The notes under the pieces are model-generated. The model had not been told where the DNA came from, did not search any database, and saw only the letters and a list, made by a program, of their open reading frames with translations. Shown here piece after piece: positions 6,876-15,069 of a stretch of 17,225 bases of DNA (position 1 is its first letter; each line of letters begins with the position of its first letter). Location of the stretch: NCBI GenBank assembly GCA_016215085.1, contig JACRMD010000021.1:1-17225 (forward strand), read 5' to 3'. The stretch comes from Solirubrobacterales bacterium. Its GTDB lineage: Bacteria > Actinomycetota > Thermoleophilia > Solirubrobacterales > Solirubrobacteraceae. Both the position numbers and the translations under genes were made by a program.

Positions 6876-8023
6876 GCCGCCAGCGCGGCGACCGGCCCGG
6901 CGGCGAGCGCCGGGTCGCCGCGGACGACGTCGCGGGCGGCGAGCGCGAGGCCGGCGCCGAAGAGGACGAGGAAGGCGGCGCCGAGGAGGCCGAGCTCGGC
7001 CAGCGTCTCGAGCTCGAGCGAGTGCGCGTCGCGGGCGGGCTTGCGCTCGTCGCGCTCGCGCAGCCACGTCACGGCGAAGCTGCCCGCGCCGGCGCCCACG
7101 ACCGGGTCCTCCCCGAAGCCGCGCAGCGCGACGTCCCAGTACGCGTAGCGGGGCGAGTCGGCGGTGGCCAGCCGGCCCGCGCTCGCGCCGAAGCGCTCGC
7201 CGGCGGAGTTCGGGCCGTCCTCGCCGGCCGCGATGGCGGCGGGCACCACGAGCATGGCGAGCACCACCCCGGCGGCGATCCAGCCGTGGCGCGGCGGCAG
7301 CGGCAGGCGGCCCAGGCGCGTCGTGCCCTGCGCCTCGACGCTCGTCGACCACAGCTGCACGCCGGCCGCCAGCACCATCACGGCGGCAAGCCACGCGACG
7401 CCGCGCTCGTCGTCGGTCGCCGCCGCGCCGAAGATGCCCAGCGCGCCGGCCTCGACGACGATCGCCAGCGCGCGCAGCTGCGTCCAGGTCGGGGTCAGCG
7501 CGACCAGGACGACGAGGCCCGCGGCGCAGGCGGCGATCGCGCCGCGCGAGTAGGTGAGGTACAGGCCCGCCAGGAGCGGGACCGCGGCGGCCGCGGCGGC
7601 GCTGCGCAGCGCCGGGGCGCGCACGTGGTCGCCCGCGATGCGCGCCGTCAGCACCAGGCCGTAGCCCACGACGACCAGCGCGCCGCCGGCCAGCGCGACC
7701 TCCGGCGTGCGCCCGCGCAGGACCATCGCGGCGGTCAGCAGCGCCGCCAGGTAGAGCAGGTCGCGCTCGAACGTCGCCCAGGCGGGGTCGGTCAGCGGCG
7801 CCCAGGCGATCGAGGCGGCCGTCCAGGCGGTCAGCCCGGCGAGGCCGAGGTAGGCGAGCAGGGCGGGCCGGGAGCGGGGGAGGCGCTGCGTCGCGCCGGC
7901 CAGCGCGAGCAGGACGCCCGCGACGACGAGGGCGATGTCGCGCGGACCGGCGAAGTAGCCCCCGTCGAAGAACGCGAGCGCGGTCGGGCCTGCGAGGACG
8001 GCCGCGGCAAGGACGGGGCGCAT
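6719..8023 (-). CDS. O-antigen ligase/polymerase-like membrane protein (apparently shortened)
   Basis: The 434-residue polytopic protein starts at ATG8023. The N-terminal helices lead to LYLTYSRGAIAA (SRG at 159-161). A large loop carries ADSPRYAYWDVALRGFGEDPVVGAGAGSFAVTW (Arg292 region) and RDAHSLELETLAELGLLG (His334), both typical of Wzy_C/WaaL proteins, and the conserved end is SIDWDWEVPALTL. Such enzymes join lipid-linked glycan chains outside the membrane. Relatives I know have a segment of about 35-40 residues with a GYWNALG-type motif before the SRG helix. Here TARIAGDHVRAPALRS at 127-141 jumps straight past it, suggesting an in-frame deletion near 7604-7640. The 3' end overlaps the convergent GT39 gene by 157 bp. 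TACGCT lies 9 nt upstream of ATG8023. Confidence 0.82.
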   Translation of the reverse strand: MRPVLAAAVLAGPTALAFFDGGYFAGPRDIALVVAGVLLALAGATQRLPRSRPALLAYLGLAGLTAWTAASIAWAPLTDPAWATFERDLLYLAALLTAAMVLRGRTPEVALAGGALVVVGYGLVLTARIAGDHVRAPALRSAAAAAAVPLLAGLYLTYSRGAIAACAAGLVVLVALTPTWTQLRALAIVVEAGALGIFGAAATDDERGVAWLAAVMVLAAGVQLWSTSVEAQGTTRLGRLPLPPRHGWIAAGVVLAMLVVPAAIAAGEDGPNSAGERFGASAGRLATADSPRYAYWDVALRGFGEDPVVGAGAGSFAVTWLRERDERKPARDAHSLELETLAELGLLGAAFLVLFGAGLALAARDVVRGDPALAAGPVAALAAYAFHASIDWDWEVPALTLVAVLLAGLLIAESATAASTTNPGSAANRNRVEP

Positions 8024-8032
8024 CGGCGCGCC

Positions 8033-8042
8033 AGCGTACCCT
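8033..8042. promoter_or_regulatory. Divergent leaderless promoter pair sharing a TA step (ligase-like / AftD-like)
   Basis: On the plus strand TACCCT (8037-8042) lies 10 nt before ATG8053. On the minus strand TACGCT (8038 down to 8033) lies 9 nt before ATG8023. The TA at 8037-8038 belongs to both boxes. The whole intergenic space is 29 bp, and no Shine-Dalgarno precedes either gene. Confidence 0.65.
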
Positions 8043-8052
8043 CCGTCGCCGC

Positions 8053-11000
8053 ATGCGGCCGTCCCGTGCCATCCCGCTCGTCCTCGCGGCGCTCTCCTAC
8101 GCGCTCGCGCTGGTGCAGCGGCCGGGGCAGGTGGTGGCCGACACGAAGGTCCACCTGTACCTGGATCCGGGCCGGTTCCTGGGCGACGTGGCGTCCTTGT
8201 GGTCGCCGACGACGGACCTCGGGCACGTCTGGGCCGGGCAGTACGGCGGCTACGTGTGGCCGATGGCGCCGTGGTTCTGGCTCGGCGACGCGCTCGGGCT
8301 GCCCGACTGGCTGGTGCAGCGGCTGTGGCTGGGGACGATCCTCGCGCTCGCGGCCTGGGGCGTCGTGCGGCTGCTCGACGCGCTGCTGAAGCGCGAGCGC
8401 GGCGCCGTGCACGCCGCGGCCGGCCTGCTGTTCGCCGTCAACCCCTACGTGACGGTCTACGCGGGGCGGGCGAGCATCTCGCTGCTGGCCTACGCGGCGC
8501 TGCCGTGGCTGCTGCTGGCGATCCACCGCGGGCTGCGCGAGCCGCGCGGCTGGCGGTGGCCGGCGATCTTCGCGCTCGTGCTGGCCTCGGCCGGCGGCGG
8601 GGTCAACGCGGCGGTCACCGCCTGGGTGCTCGTCGGCCCGGCGCTCTTGTTGGTGTACGAGCTCGTCTGGGGCGGCGTGCCGCGTGCGGCGCTGCGCCCG
8701 CTGCTCGTGCGGCTGGTCCCGGTCTCGATCGTGGCGAACCTGTGGTGGGCGGTGCCGCTGCTGCTGACCGCGCGCGCGGCGCCGAACTTCCTGCCGTTCA
8801 CCGAGCAGCCGGGGACGATCTGGTCGACGACGTCGCTGACCGAGTCGCTGCGGCTGATGGGCTTCTGGACCAGCTACGTCGGCGTCGGCTACGGCGGCCT
8901 GCTGCGCCCGTACCAGTCCTCGGCGCCGGCGATGCTCCAGCTCGCGCCGGTGGTCGTCGCGTCGCTGCTGGTGCCCGCGGTCGCGCTGGCGTCGTTCGCG
9001 TGGACCCGCGCCTGGCGCTACGCGCCGTTCTTCCTGCTGCTGACCTTCGCCGGGCTGCTGATCATGGTCGCCGGGTGGCCCGACGGGACGCCGCTGCGGC
9101 GGTCGGCGATCGGGGTCTACTACCGGGTCGAGCCGCTGCAGTTCCTGCGCACGACCTACAAGGCGGGCGCGCTGACGGCGCTCGGCCTCGCGGTGCTGGG
9201 CGGCGCGGCGTTCGGGCTGGCGTGGGCGCGGTGGCGGCGGCCGCTGGTCGCCGGGGGCGGGGTGGTGCTCGTCGTGCTCGCGGCGTGGCCGCTGGTGACG
9301 GGCCGCGCGCTCGAGCGCCAGCTCGAGTTCGACGCCCCGGCTTCGTGGCGCGGCGTCGCCGCGCGCCTGGACCGCGCACCGGACGGGACGCGCGCGATGG
9401 TCCTGCCCGGCCAGCTGTTCGCCAACTACACCTGGGGCGGGACGGTCGACGCGGTGCTGCCTCCGCTGACCTCGCATCCGGTGACGACGCGCTGGATCGT
9501 GCCGTTCGCCGACCTGCGCTCCAGCGACCTCCAGTTCGCCGTCGACGGGCTTGTGACCCAGGAGCGGCTGAAGCCCGGGCAGCTCGGCCCGCTGCTGGAC
9601 TGGCTCGGGGTCGGGCAGCTCGTCGTGGCCGCCGACGGCGATCGCTCGCGCAGCGGCGAGATGCCGGCGGGCGATGCGCTGCGGTCGCTGCCGCGCGGCG
9701 GCGACGCGTTCGGGCCCGAGGTGGCCGCGGAGCCGGCGGCCGACGAGATCGCGGGCGCGCCGCGCACGCCGTCGGTGCGGGTGATCGACCGCATCGCGCG
9801 CGGTGGCTCCGGGTCGGGAGGCACCGCTTCCGCGGCGGCCGGCCCGTCGACCGTGCGCGTCCTCCCACGCGGCCCGCTGACCGTCGTCGACGGCGCGTCG
9901 GGCGGCATCACCGCGCTCGCGGCCTTCGGCGCGCTGCGCGCGGACCGCCCGCTCGTCTACGGCCCGGACCTCGACGCGGCCGCGCTGCGGCGCGCCGCGC
10001 GCGACGGCGCGTCGTTCGTGGTCAGCGACGGCAACCGGCGGCGGGCGTTCGTCGCGCCGCGGCCGAAGGGGCAGACCGGGCCGACGCTGCCGGTCGACCA
10101 GGGCGTCTCGGTCGACGGCAACATCCTCGATCCGTTCGGCGACCTGTACACGTCGCAGCAGACCGTCGCGGTGGTGGGCGGGGTGCGCGAGGTGTCGGCG
10201 CCGGCGTCGCCGCAGGTCACGCAGCTGCCCGACCAGCGGCCGTTCGCCGCGATCGACGGCGACGACGCGACGGCGTGGATCGCCGACCGCGCGCTCGTGC
10301 CCTCGCGCCATGTGCTGACGGTGCGCTTCGACCGGCCGCGCGACGTCGACGCGGTGGACCTGCTCCCGTACTCCGACAGCCGCGCGGTCGTCGAGGAGGT
10401 CGAGGTCGGCGGCAAGGCCTACAAGGTCAAGCGCGGCTGGAACCGCCTGCGCCTCGGGCTGCGCGACGTCGGCGAGCTGCGGGTGCGGCTGTCGAAGGTC
10501 ACCGAGCCCGACGAGGCGCCCGCGGGCGCCGGCGGCATCCGCGAGCTGCGGATCCCCGGCGTGCGGGCGACCGAGGCGATGCGGCCGCCGACGTGGATCA
10601 CGGACGCGCTGCGCGGCGCCGACCTCTCGCGGTCCGGGCTGACCTACCTCTTCGAGCGCACGACCGCCGACGTGCCGCGGCGCCAGCGGCGCTACGTCGG
10701 CGAGCGCGGGGCGGGGGAGCTGCGCGACAGCGGCGACCCCGAGCCGACGCTGCGGCGGGCCTTCCGGCCGCCCGCGGCGCGGACCTTCGCGGTCGACGGG
10801 TGGGCGTCGATCGACCCGCGCACGCCCGACGACGTCCTGGACCGCCTGACCGGCACGCGCGGAGCGCGGACCTGGTCGTCGTCGCGGTTCGACGGGCTCG
10901 GGCGCTACCGCGCCTCGGGCGCCTTCGACGGCGCCGACCGGGCATGGGTCGGGCAGTGGATCGGCGGCCGCCCGGCGTGGGTGGCGTGGGAGGCGCCGCG

Positions 11001-12372
11001 CGCGACGACGGTGCGCGAGCTGCAGCTCGACCCGCCCGGCGTGCGCGTGCGCCGGCCCACGCGGGTGGCGCTGGAGGCCGACGGCCGCGAGGGTTCTGCG
11101 GTGCGCGTCTCGCCGACCGGCGCGGTCGCGCTGCCCGCGCCGGTCCGGGGCCGGTCGTTCCGGCTGCGGATCCTCGACGCGGCGTTCCCGGAGGGCACGC
11201 CGGACCGCGTCAAGCAGCGCCGCGCCGTCGGCATCGGCGAGGTGCGCGGCGACGGCGTGCCGCGGGTGGCCGTGGCCCGCGGCTGCCGGGTCGAGCTCCC
11301 GTGCGGCGCGGGAGCGCTCGGCGTCGGGAGCGGAGCCGGCGCCGCCGGCAGCACGCTTGACGCCGGCCGCTCCGCTGCCGTCCCGTTCCGCGCGACGGTC
11401 GACCGCGACACCCTCGACGCCGGCGGGCCCGTCCGCGTCCGGGGCTGCCGCGCGCTGGCCCTCGGGGCCGAGGCCGCGACCGTCGTCGGCTCGACCGGGC
11501 CGCTGCGCCTCGACAGCGTGCGCCTCGCCTCGCCGGGCCGTGGGCCGGCGCCCGTCGGCGGCGGCCGCGTCGAGCGGGTCGACGGCGCGGCCGACGGGGC
11601 GCGGGTGCGCGTCGACGGGCCCTCGTGGCTCGTGCTCGGGCAGAGCTACGACCGCTTCTGGCGCGCCTCGTGCGACGGCCGCGACCTCGGCGAGCCGCGC
11701 CCGATGCAGGGCTACGCCAACGGGTGGCCGGTCGACCGCGGGTGCCGCGACGTCGCGTTCGCCTACAAGCCGCAGCGCATCGCCGACGCCGGCTACCTCG
11801 TCTCCGCGATCGGGTGCGCAGCGCTGCTGGCGCTGCTCGGCGCGGGCGCGGTGCGCCGCCGCCGCGAGGTCGCCGCCCGCGCCGCCGCGCCGGACCGGCC
11901 CGCCCCGGGAGCGGCACCACCCGGCCTCTGGCCCGGCACCGCGCCCGTCCCCGCCGCGCACCCGTGGCCGTGGCGCGCCGCGCTGCTGGCCGCCGGCTGC
12001 GGCGCGCTCGTCATCGCCTACACCTTCGGCCTGCGCGCCGGCGCGGTCGCGCTGCCGCTCCTCGCGCTGCTCCTGCGCCGCGGCATCGGCGACCGCGCGC
12101 TGTCGCTCGCCGCGGGCGCCCTGCTCGGCGTCGTCGTCCCGCTGATCTACCTCGGGATCGGGCTCTTCGACGACGACACGCTCGGCGGCAACAGCACGCA
12201 GTACGCGGCCGACCGGCTCGCCGCGCACTGGGTCGGCGTGGCCGCCGTCGTGCTGCTGGCGATCGTGCTGCTGCGCACGCTCGCGCCCCGCTTCCGCCGG
12301 CCCGGGGACCGCGAGGACGAGCCGCTAGCCTCCCGGCCCGTGTCGCCGGACCCCGACCCGTCGCTGCGGTGA
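8053..12372 (+). CDS. AftD-like alpha-(1->3)-arabinofuranosyltransferase family protein (DUF3367)
   Basis: The 1439-residue protein matches the very large AftD-type GT-C enzymes in size and plan. The N-terminal membrane domain (about residues 1-410) begins with VVADTKVHLYLDPGRFLGDVASLW, whose Asp30 is the candidate catalytic acid, and continues with GQYGGYVWPMAPWFWLGDALGLP. A long extracytoplasmic region follows, with two discoidin (F5/8)-like carbohydrate-binding modules at about 720-843 (FAAIDGDDATAWIA...) and about 945-1075. The end of this region carries SYDRFWRASCDGRDLGEP. Four or so C-terminal helices lie at about 1247-1415. In mycobacteria AftD adds arabinofuranose to arabinogalactan and lipoarabinomannan; here the sugar is inferred, not shown. 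Its stop overlaps the methyltransferase start (GTGA at 12369-12372), so the two are translationally coupled. Confidence 0.88.
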   Translation: MRPSRAIPLVLAALSYALALVQRPGQVVADTKVHLYLDPGRFLGDVASLWSPTTDLGHVWAGQYGGYVWPMAPWFWLGDALGLPDWLVQRLWLGTILALAAWGVVRLLDALLKRERGAVHAAAGLLFAVNPYVTVYAGRASISLLAYAALPWLLLAIHRGLREPRGWRWPAIFALVLASAGGGVNAAVTAWVLVGPALLLVYELVWGGVPRAALRPLLVRLVPVSIVANLWWAVPLLLTARAAPNFLPFTEQPGTIWSTTSLTESLRLMGFWTSYVGVGYGGLLRPYQSSAPAMLQLAPVVVASLLVPAVALASFAWTRAWRYAPFFLLLTFAGLLIMVAGWPDGTPLRRSAIGVYYRVEPLQFLRTTYKAGALTALGLAVLGGAAFGLAWARWRRPLVAGGGVVLVVLAAWPLVTGRALERQLEFDAPASWRGVAARLDRAPDGTRAMVLPGQLFANYTWGGTVDAVLPPLTSHPVTTRWIVPFADLRSSDLQFAVDGLVTQERLKPGQLGPLLDWLGVGQLVVAADGDRSRSGEMPAGDALRSLPRGGDAFGPEVAAEPAADEIAGAPRTPSVRVIDRIARGGSGSGGTASAAAGPSTVRVLPRGPLTVVDGASGGITALAAFGALRADRPLVYGPDLDAAALRRAARDGASFVVSDGNRRRAFVAPRPKGQTGPTLPVDQGVSVDGNILDPFGDLYTSQQTVAVVGGVREVSAPASPQVTQLPDQRPFAAIDGDDATAWIADRALVPSRHVLTVRFDRPRDVDAVDLLPYSDSRAVVEEVEVGGKAYKVKRGWNRLRLGLRDVGELRVRLSKVTEPDEAPAGAGGIRELRIPGVRATEAMRPPTWITDALRGADLSRSGLTYLFERTTADVPRRQRRYVGERGAGELRDSGDPEPTLRRAFRPPAARTFAVDGWASIDPRTPDDVLDRLTGTRGARTWSSSRFDGLGRYRASGAFDGADRAWVGQWIGGRPAWVAWEAPRATTVRELQLDPPGVRVRRPTRVALEADGREGSAVRVSPTGAVALPAPVRGRSFRLRILDAAFPEGTPDRVKQRRAVGIGEVRGDGVPRVAVARGCRVELPCGAGALGVGSGAGAAGSTLDAGRSAAVPFRATVDRDTLDAGGPVRVRGCRALALGAEAATVVGSTGPLRLDSVRLASPGRGPAPVGGGRVERVDGAADGARVRVDGPSWLVLGQSYDRFWRASCDGRDLGEPRPMQGYANGWPVDRGCRDVAFAYKPQRIADAGYLVSAIGCAALLALLGAGAVRRRREVAARAAAPDRPAPGAAPPGLWPGTAPVPAAHPWPWRAALLAAGCGALVIAYTFGLRAGAVALPLLALLLRRGIGDRALSLAAGALLGVVVPLIYLGIGLFDDDTLGGNSTQYAADRLAAHWVGVAAVVLLAIVLLRTLAPRFRRPGDREDEPLASRPVSPDPDPSLR
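12326..12331 (+). promoter_or_regulatory. Possible internal -10 box before the methyltransferase
   Basis: TAGCCT lies inside the last codons of the AftD-like gene, 8 nt before GTG12340. That spacing matches the leaderless promoters elsewhere in the window. GTG12340 is in the AftD frame and opens only ten codons to the shared TGA. A transcript starting here would place the methyltransferase GTG (12369) about 30 nt from its 5' end, giving the methyltransferase a promoter of its own. Confidence 0.4.
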
Positions 12373-13124
12373 GCGCCACCGTCACGGACCCGCCGCGTGG
12401 CCTCCGCCGCGCGCGCTCGCTGTGGCGGCTGTGGCGCAACGAGCGCGCCGACCCGGCGCCCTTCTACCGCCTCCTGGCCGACGGCGCCGCCGAGGACCTC
12501 GACGCGTGGTACGGCCCGCTCGCCGGGCAGGCGATCGTCGACCTCGGCTGCGGCCCCGGCTACTACACCGACGCGCTGCGCGCCCGCGGCGCGACGGTCA
12601 TCCCGGTGGACAACTCCGAGGACGAGCTGCGCTTCGGCGGCTACGGCCCGCCCGACGGCTACGTGCTCGCCGACGGCGGCGACCTGCCGCTCGAGGACGC
12701 GTCGGTCGACGGCTTCTTCTGCTCCAACGTCCTCGAGCACACGCCCGCCGCGGAGCCGATCATCCGCGAGATGGACCGCGTCCTGAAGCCCGGCGGCTGG
12801 GGCTACGTCTCGTGGACGAACTGGTACTCGCCGTGGGGTGGCCACCTCATGGCGCCCTACCACTTCCTCGGGCCGAAGCTCGGACCGCGCCTGTACGAGC
12901 GCCGCCACGGCAAGCCCGAGAAGCACGCCTACGGCGAGACGCTCTGGGCCTGCCACATCGGCCCGACCCTCCGGCTCGTCCGCTCGTTCCCCGGGCTGGA
13001 GATCGAGCGCGCCGAGCCCCGCTACTGGCCCTGGGCCCACGCGGTCATGCACGTGCCCGGCGTCCGCGAGCTCGTCTCGTGGAACTGCGTGATCCGCGTA
13101 CGCAAGCGCGCCACCTTGCGGTAG
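12369..13124 (+). CDS. Class I SAM-dependent methyltransferase
   Basis: The 251-residue Rossmann methyltransferase starts at GTG12369, which overlaps the AftD-like stop. Motif I VDLGCGPGYYTDAL is at 57-70, the acidic residue at the end of strand 2 is D81 (VIPVDNS), and DLPLEDASVDGFFCSNVLEH at 105-124 fits motifs II-III of ubiquinone/Methyltransf_11-type enzymes. RVLKPGGWGYVSWTNWYSPWGGHLMAPYHFLG at 137-168 follows. The aromatic segment around NWYSPWGGH and the C-terminal EPRYWPWAHAVMHVPGVRELVSWNCVIRVRK are typical of methyltransferases found beside AftD-type genes. It probably methylates a sugar or lipid-linked glycan intermediate, but the substrate is not evident. Earlier in-frame extension is antisense-like composition inside AftD and was rejected. 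Confidence 0.87.
   Translation: MSATVTDPPRGLRRARSLWRLWRNERADPAPFYRLLADGAAEDLDAWYGPLAGQAIVDLGCGPGYYTDALRARGATVIPVDNSEDELRFGGYGPPDGYVLADGGDLPLEDASVDGFFCSNVLEHTPAAEPIIREMDRVLKPGGWGYVSWTNWYSPWGGHLMAPYHFLGPKLGPRLYERRHGKPEKHAYGETLWACHIGPTLRLVRSFPGLEIERAEPRYWPWAHAVMHVPGVRELVSWNCVIRVRKRATLR
13101..13120 (+). repeat. Hairpin at the end of the methyltransferase gene
   Basis: CGCAAG (13101-13106) and CTTGCG (13115-13120) form a 6-bp stem with an 8-nt loop, just before the TAG at 13122-13124. There is no T tract, so terminator activity is uncertain. The right arm also overlaps the candidate -35 of the next gene. Confidence 0.35.
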
Positions 13125-13144
13125 ACCGGGAGGAGGGCTAGCGT
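13116..13144 (+). promoter_or_regulatory. Promoter of the excalibur lipoprotein gene
   Basis: A -35-like TTGCGG (13116-13121) and a -10 TAGCGT (13139-13144) are separated by 17 bp. Transcription would start near 13151, giving a leader of about 55 nt. This is the one gene here with a clear Shine-Dalgarno, so its promoter has the classical rather than leaderless layout. Confidence 0.55.
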
Positions 13145-13146
13145 CG

Positions 13147-13160
13147 GACCGACGTCGGTC
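13147..13160. promoter_or_regulatory. 14-bp perfect palindrome at the transcription start, operator candidate
   Basis: GACCGACGTCGGTC is a perfect palindrome starting 3 bp after the TAGCGT -10 box and covering the expected start site. A dimeric regulator bound here would block transcription of the lipoprotein gene. No regulator gene is nearby, so the assignment rests on symmetry and position alone. Confidence 0.4.
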
Positions 13161-13193
13161 GCCCGGGAGGCCGGCCGTTCCCGCCCTCGGCCT

Positions 13194-13198
13194 GGAGG
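13194..13198 (+). promoter_or_regulatory. Shine-Dalgarno GGAGG deciding the lipoprotein start
   Basis: GGAGG lies 8 nt before ATG13207. It fixes this start and contrasts with the neighbouring genes, most of which have none. Confidence 0.75.
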
Positions 13199-13206
13199 TC
13201 TCCCGC

Positions 13207-13857
13207 ATGCGCCGCCTGGTCCTCATCGCCGCCGTCACCGCACTGGCCGGGTGCGGAGGCCGTGAGACGATCACGGCCGCGGGCGACGCCGCGCCGGCGA
13301 CGGCGGTCACCACGGCCATCCCGCCCGTGCCGAGCTCGGCGTCGCGGTGGCGCGCCTGCGACGCGAACGTCCGTGCCCGCCGCGGCACGACGAGCTGCGC
13401 CTTCGCGCTGAACGTCTTCTACGGCTACTGGAGGGCGGCGCGCAGGGGCCAGGAGCGCTTCGCCGCCTACGACCCGACGACCGGCCGCGAGCACCGCCTC
13501 GGCTGCTCGGGCAGGGCCACGCTGACGTGCCGGACGGCGGACCGGTCGGCCGTCCGGTTCCCGCTCGGCGCCGTCGAGGCGTACACCGCCTCGGCCGCGC
13601 GCGCCTACTGCGAGAGCCACGACCTCGGCGCGGCCGGCCCGACGTGCGGGGAGGAGGAGGCGGCCGCTCCGGCCGAGCCGGCCGACGCGGCGGGCTGCGA
13701 CCCCAACTACTCCGGCGCCTGCCTCGACCCCGCGTCCGAGGACTACGACTGCGAAGGCGTCCCCGGCGACGGCCCCGACTTCACCGGTCCGGTCGAGGTC
13801 GTCGGCGACGACCGCTTCCGCCTCGACAGCGACGGCAACGGCGTCGGCTGCGAGTAG
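13207..13857 (+). CDS. Excalibur-domain lipoprotein
   Basis: The 216-residue protein has a lipoprotein signal peptide MRRLVLIAAVTALAGC, with lipobox LAGC and lipidated Cys16. A middle domain (about 47-135) carries TTSCAFALNVFYGYW, YDPTTGREHRLGCSG and TLTCRTADRSAVRFP, a cysteine-bearing module common in secreted actinobacterial proteins (spacing C-F-A-xN...YxP-TGR...C...C). After an Ala/Glu/Pro linker, the C-terminus (about 163-216) reads CDPNYSGACLDP...DYDCEG and ends DSDGNGVGCE, the excalibur calcium-binding-type motif (DxDxDGxxCE). It should sit on the outer face of the membrane, possibly binding Ca2+; its molecular job is unknown. It has its own promoter and Shine-Dalgarno. Only 3 bp separate its stop from the convergent flippase stop, with no terminator visible. 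Confidence 0.85.
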   Translation: MRRLVLIAAVTALAGCGGRETITAAGDAAPATAVTTAIPPVPSSASRWRACDANVRARRGTTSCAFALNVFYGYWRAARRGQERFAAYDPTTGREHRLGCSGRATLTCRTADRSAVRFPLGAVEAYTASAARAYCESHDLGAAGPTCGEEEAAAPAEPADAAGCDPNYSGACLDPASEDYDCEGVPGDGPDFTGPVEVVGDDRFRLDSDGNGVGCE

Positions 13858-13860
13858 CGC

Positions 13861-15069
13861 CTAGCCGCGCTGGACCGCGTGCTTCGTGCGCAGCCCGAGC
13901 GTGAGGACCGCCGAGGCGGCGACGAGCTGGAAGCCGAGGACCACGGTGGCGTAGGAGACCAGGGTGAAGTCGCCGGCGCTGAGCAGGAAGGGCTCGACGA
14001 TCGCGACGACGCCGAGGACCCAGACGAAGCGCAGCTCGCCCAACGCCACCATGTACTGGACCGTGAGGTAGGCGACGGCCAGCAGCGTCATCGCCAGGCC
14101 GAGCACCGGCAGCGCGTCGGCGGCCAGGGCGAGGTCGGGGCCGAAGGCCAGCTTCAGCAGCAGCTCGCCGGCCACCGCGAAGATCAGCAGCGCCGGCGCG
14201 GCGATCGCCGCCAGCACGGCGAGCGAGCGCAGCAGCACGGGACGCGGGTCCAGGCCCGAGGCGGCGCGGCGGGTGGCCTCGGGCAGCAGCTGCAGGCCGA
14301 CGCCGATCGCGACCCACACCACGGTCTTGGCCGCCACGGCGGCGGCCGCGTAGGAGCCCGCGCCGTCGCCCGAGAACGCGTGGCGGCCGACGATGACGTC
14401 GACGTTCTGCAGCGCCGCAAGCAGCAGCAGGCCGAAGATCGGGATCCAGTTGTCGCCGACGAGCGAGCGCAGCGGGCGGACCTGCGCCGCCGCGCCCTCC
14501 ACGGGGCCCAGCCGCCGCGCCAGCTCGCGCGACAGCCACACCGCCACGACGACGAACGCCAGCGGCGTGCCGAGGTACGCGCCCGTCACGCCGAGCCCGG
14601 CGCCGACGAGCACGAGGCCGATGACGATGCGCCCGAGCGCCTCGCCGATCATGGAGCCGCCGACCGGTGCGTAGGCGCGCAGCCCCTGCAGCGCGCCGCG
14701 CTGCAGCGACAGCAGCAGCCACAGGGCGCCGGTGGGGAGGATCGCCGCGGCGGCCCACTCGTGCTCGGGCACGCCGAGCAGGTGCGCGATCGGCTCCCGC
14801 GCGATCGCCGACCCGAGCGCGAGCGCGACCGTTGCGACGACCAGCCGCCGCGTCCACGTGGCGAGCGTGAGGTGCAGCCGGCCGCCGACCCCGAGGTGGC
14901 CGAGCGTCGCCTCGCGGGCGGCCGCGACCTGGATCGACTGGCCGCCGACCATGAGGATCAGGAAGGCGGAGATGATCGCCGCCAGCGACCCGTACCCGTC
15001 CGCGCCGAGCAGGCGGGTGAAGATGATGGTGAAGACGAGCTGGATGAAGTTGTTGGCCAGCGTCGCCGC
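13861..15069 (-). CDS. Wzx-like polysaccharide flippase / oligosaccharide exporter (start disrupted)
   Basis: About 402 residues of flippase sequence start abruptly at AATLANNFIQLVFTIIFTRLLGADGYGSLAAIISAFLIL, the first helix of the MATE/MOP-superfamily exporters used for lipid-linked glycans. About twelve helices follow, through LVSYATVVLGFQLVAASAVLTLGLRTK. There is no ATG/GTG start in this frame near the beginning. The expected N-terminal lead-in (RDAIRNSETGAAAG) is present but in the other frame, at the end of the GT4 gene. The 5' boundary given here is where family similarity begins, not a real start codon. The break coincides with a 38-bp copy of this gene's own internal sequence (15070-15107). 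Either this is a frameshifted fusion or coupled partner of GT4, or an assembly error. The role would be moving GT4-built lipid-linked glycan across the membrane. Confidence 0.78.
   Translation of the reverse strand, partial: AATLANNFIQLVFTIIFTRLLGADGYGSLAAIISAFLILMVGGQSIQVAAAREATLGHLGVGGRLHLTLATWTRRLVVATVALALGSAIAREPIAHLLGVPEHEWAAAAILPTGALWLLLSLQRGALQGLRAYAPVGGSMIGEALGRIVIGLVLVGAGLGVTGAYLGTPLAFVVVAVWLSRELARRLGPVEGAAAQVRPLRSLVGDNWIPIFGLLLLAALQNVDVIVGRHAFSGDGAGSYAAAAVAAKTVVWVAIGVGLQLLPEATRRAASGLDPRPVLLRSLAVLAAIAAPALLIFAVAGELLLKLAFGPDLALAADALPVLGLAMTLLAVAYLTVQYMVALGELRFVWVLGVVAIVEPFLLSAGDFTLVSYATVVLGFQLVAASAVLTLGLRTKHAVQRG
14484..14521. repeat. 38-bp direct repeat, copy A (inside flippase)
   Basis: This 38-base stretch is identical to 15070-15107, in the same orientation, 586 bp away. 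Here it is in frame and encodes ARRLGPVEGAAA within the cytoplasmic loop between two flippase helices, consistent with being the original copy. Confidence 0.9.

Noticed and set aside
4305..8072. Open frames longer than 1000 codons antisense to or out of frame with known genes (also 315-2657, 4505-8389, 7831-12228)
   Set aside because: They are Arg/Ala/Pro/Gly-rich shadow frames caused by scarce stop codons at high GC; the true frames carry clear domains.
13164..13183. CGGGA...TCCCG hairpin in the lipoprotein leader as a riboswitch or attenuator
   Set aside because: The stem is only 5 bp with a 10-nt loop; such structures are expected by chance in GC-rich leaders, and no known riboswitch motif is visible.
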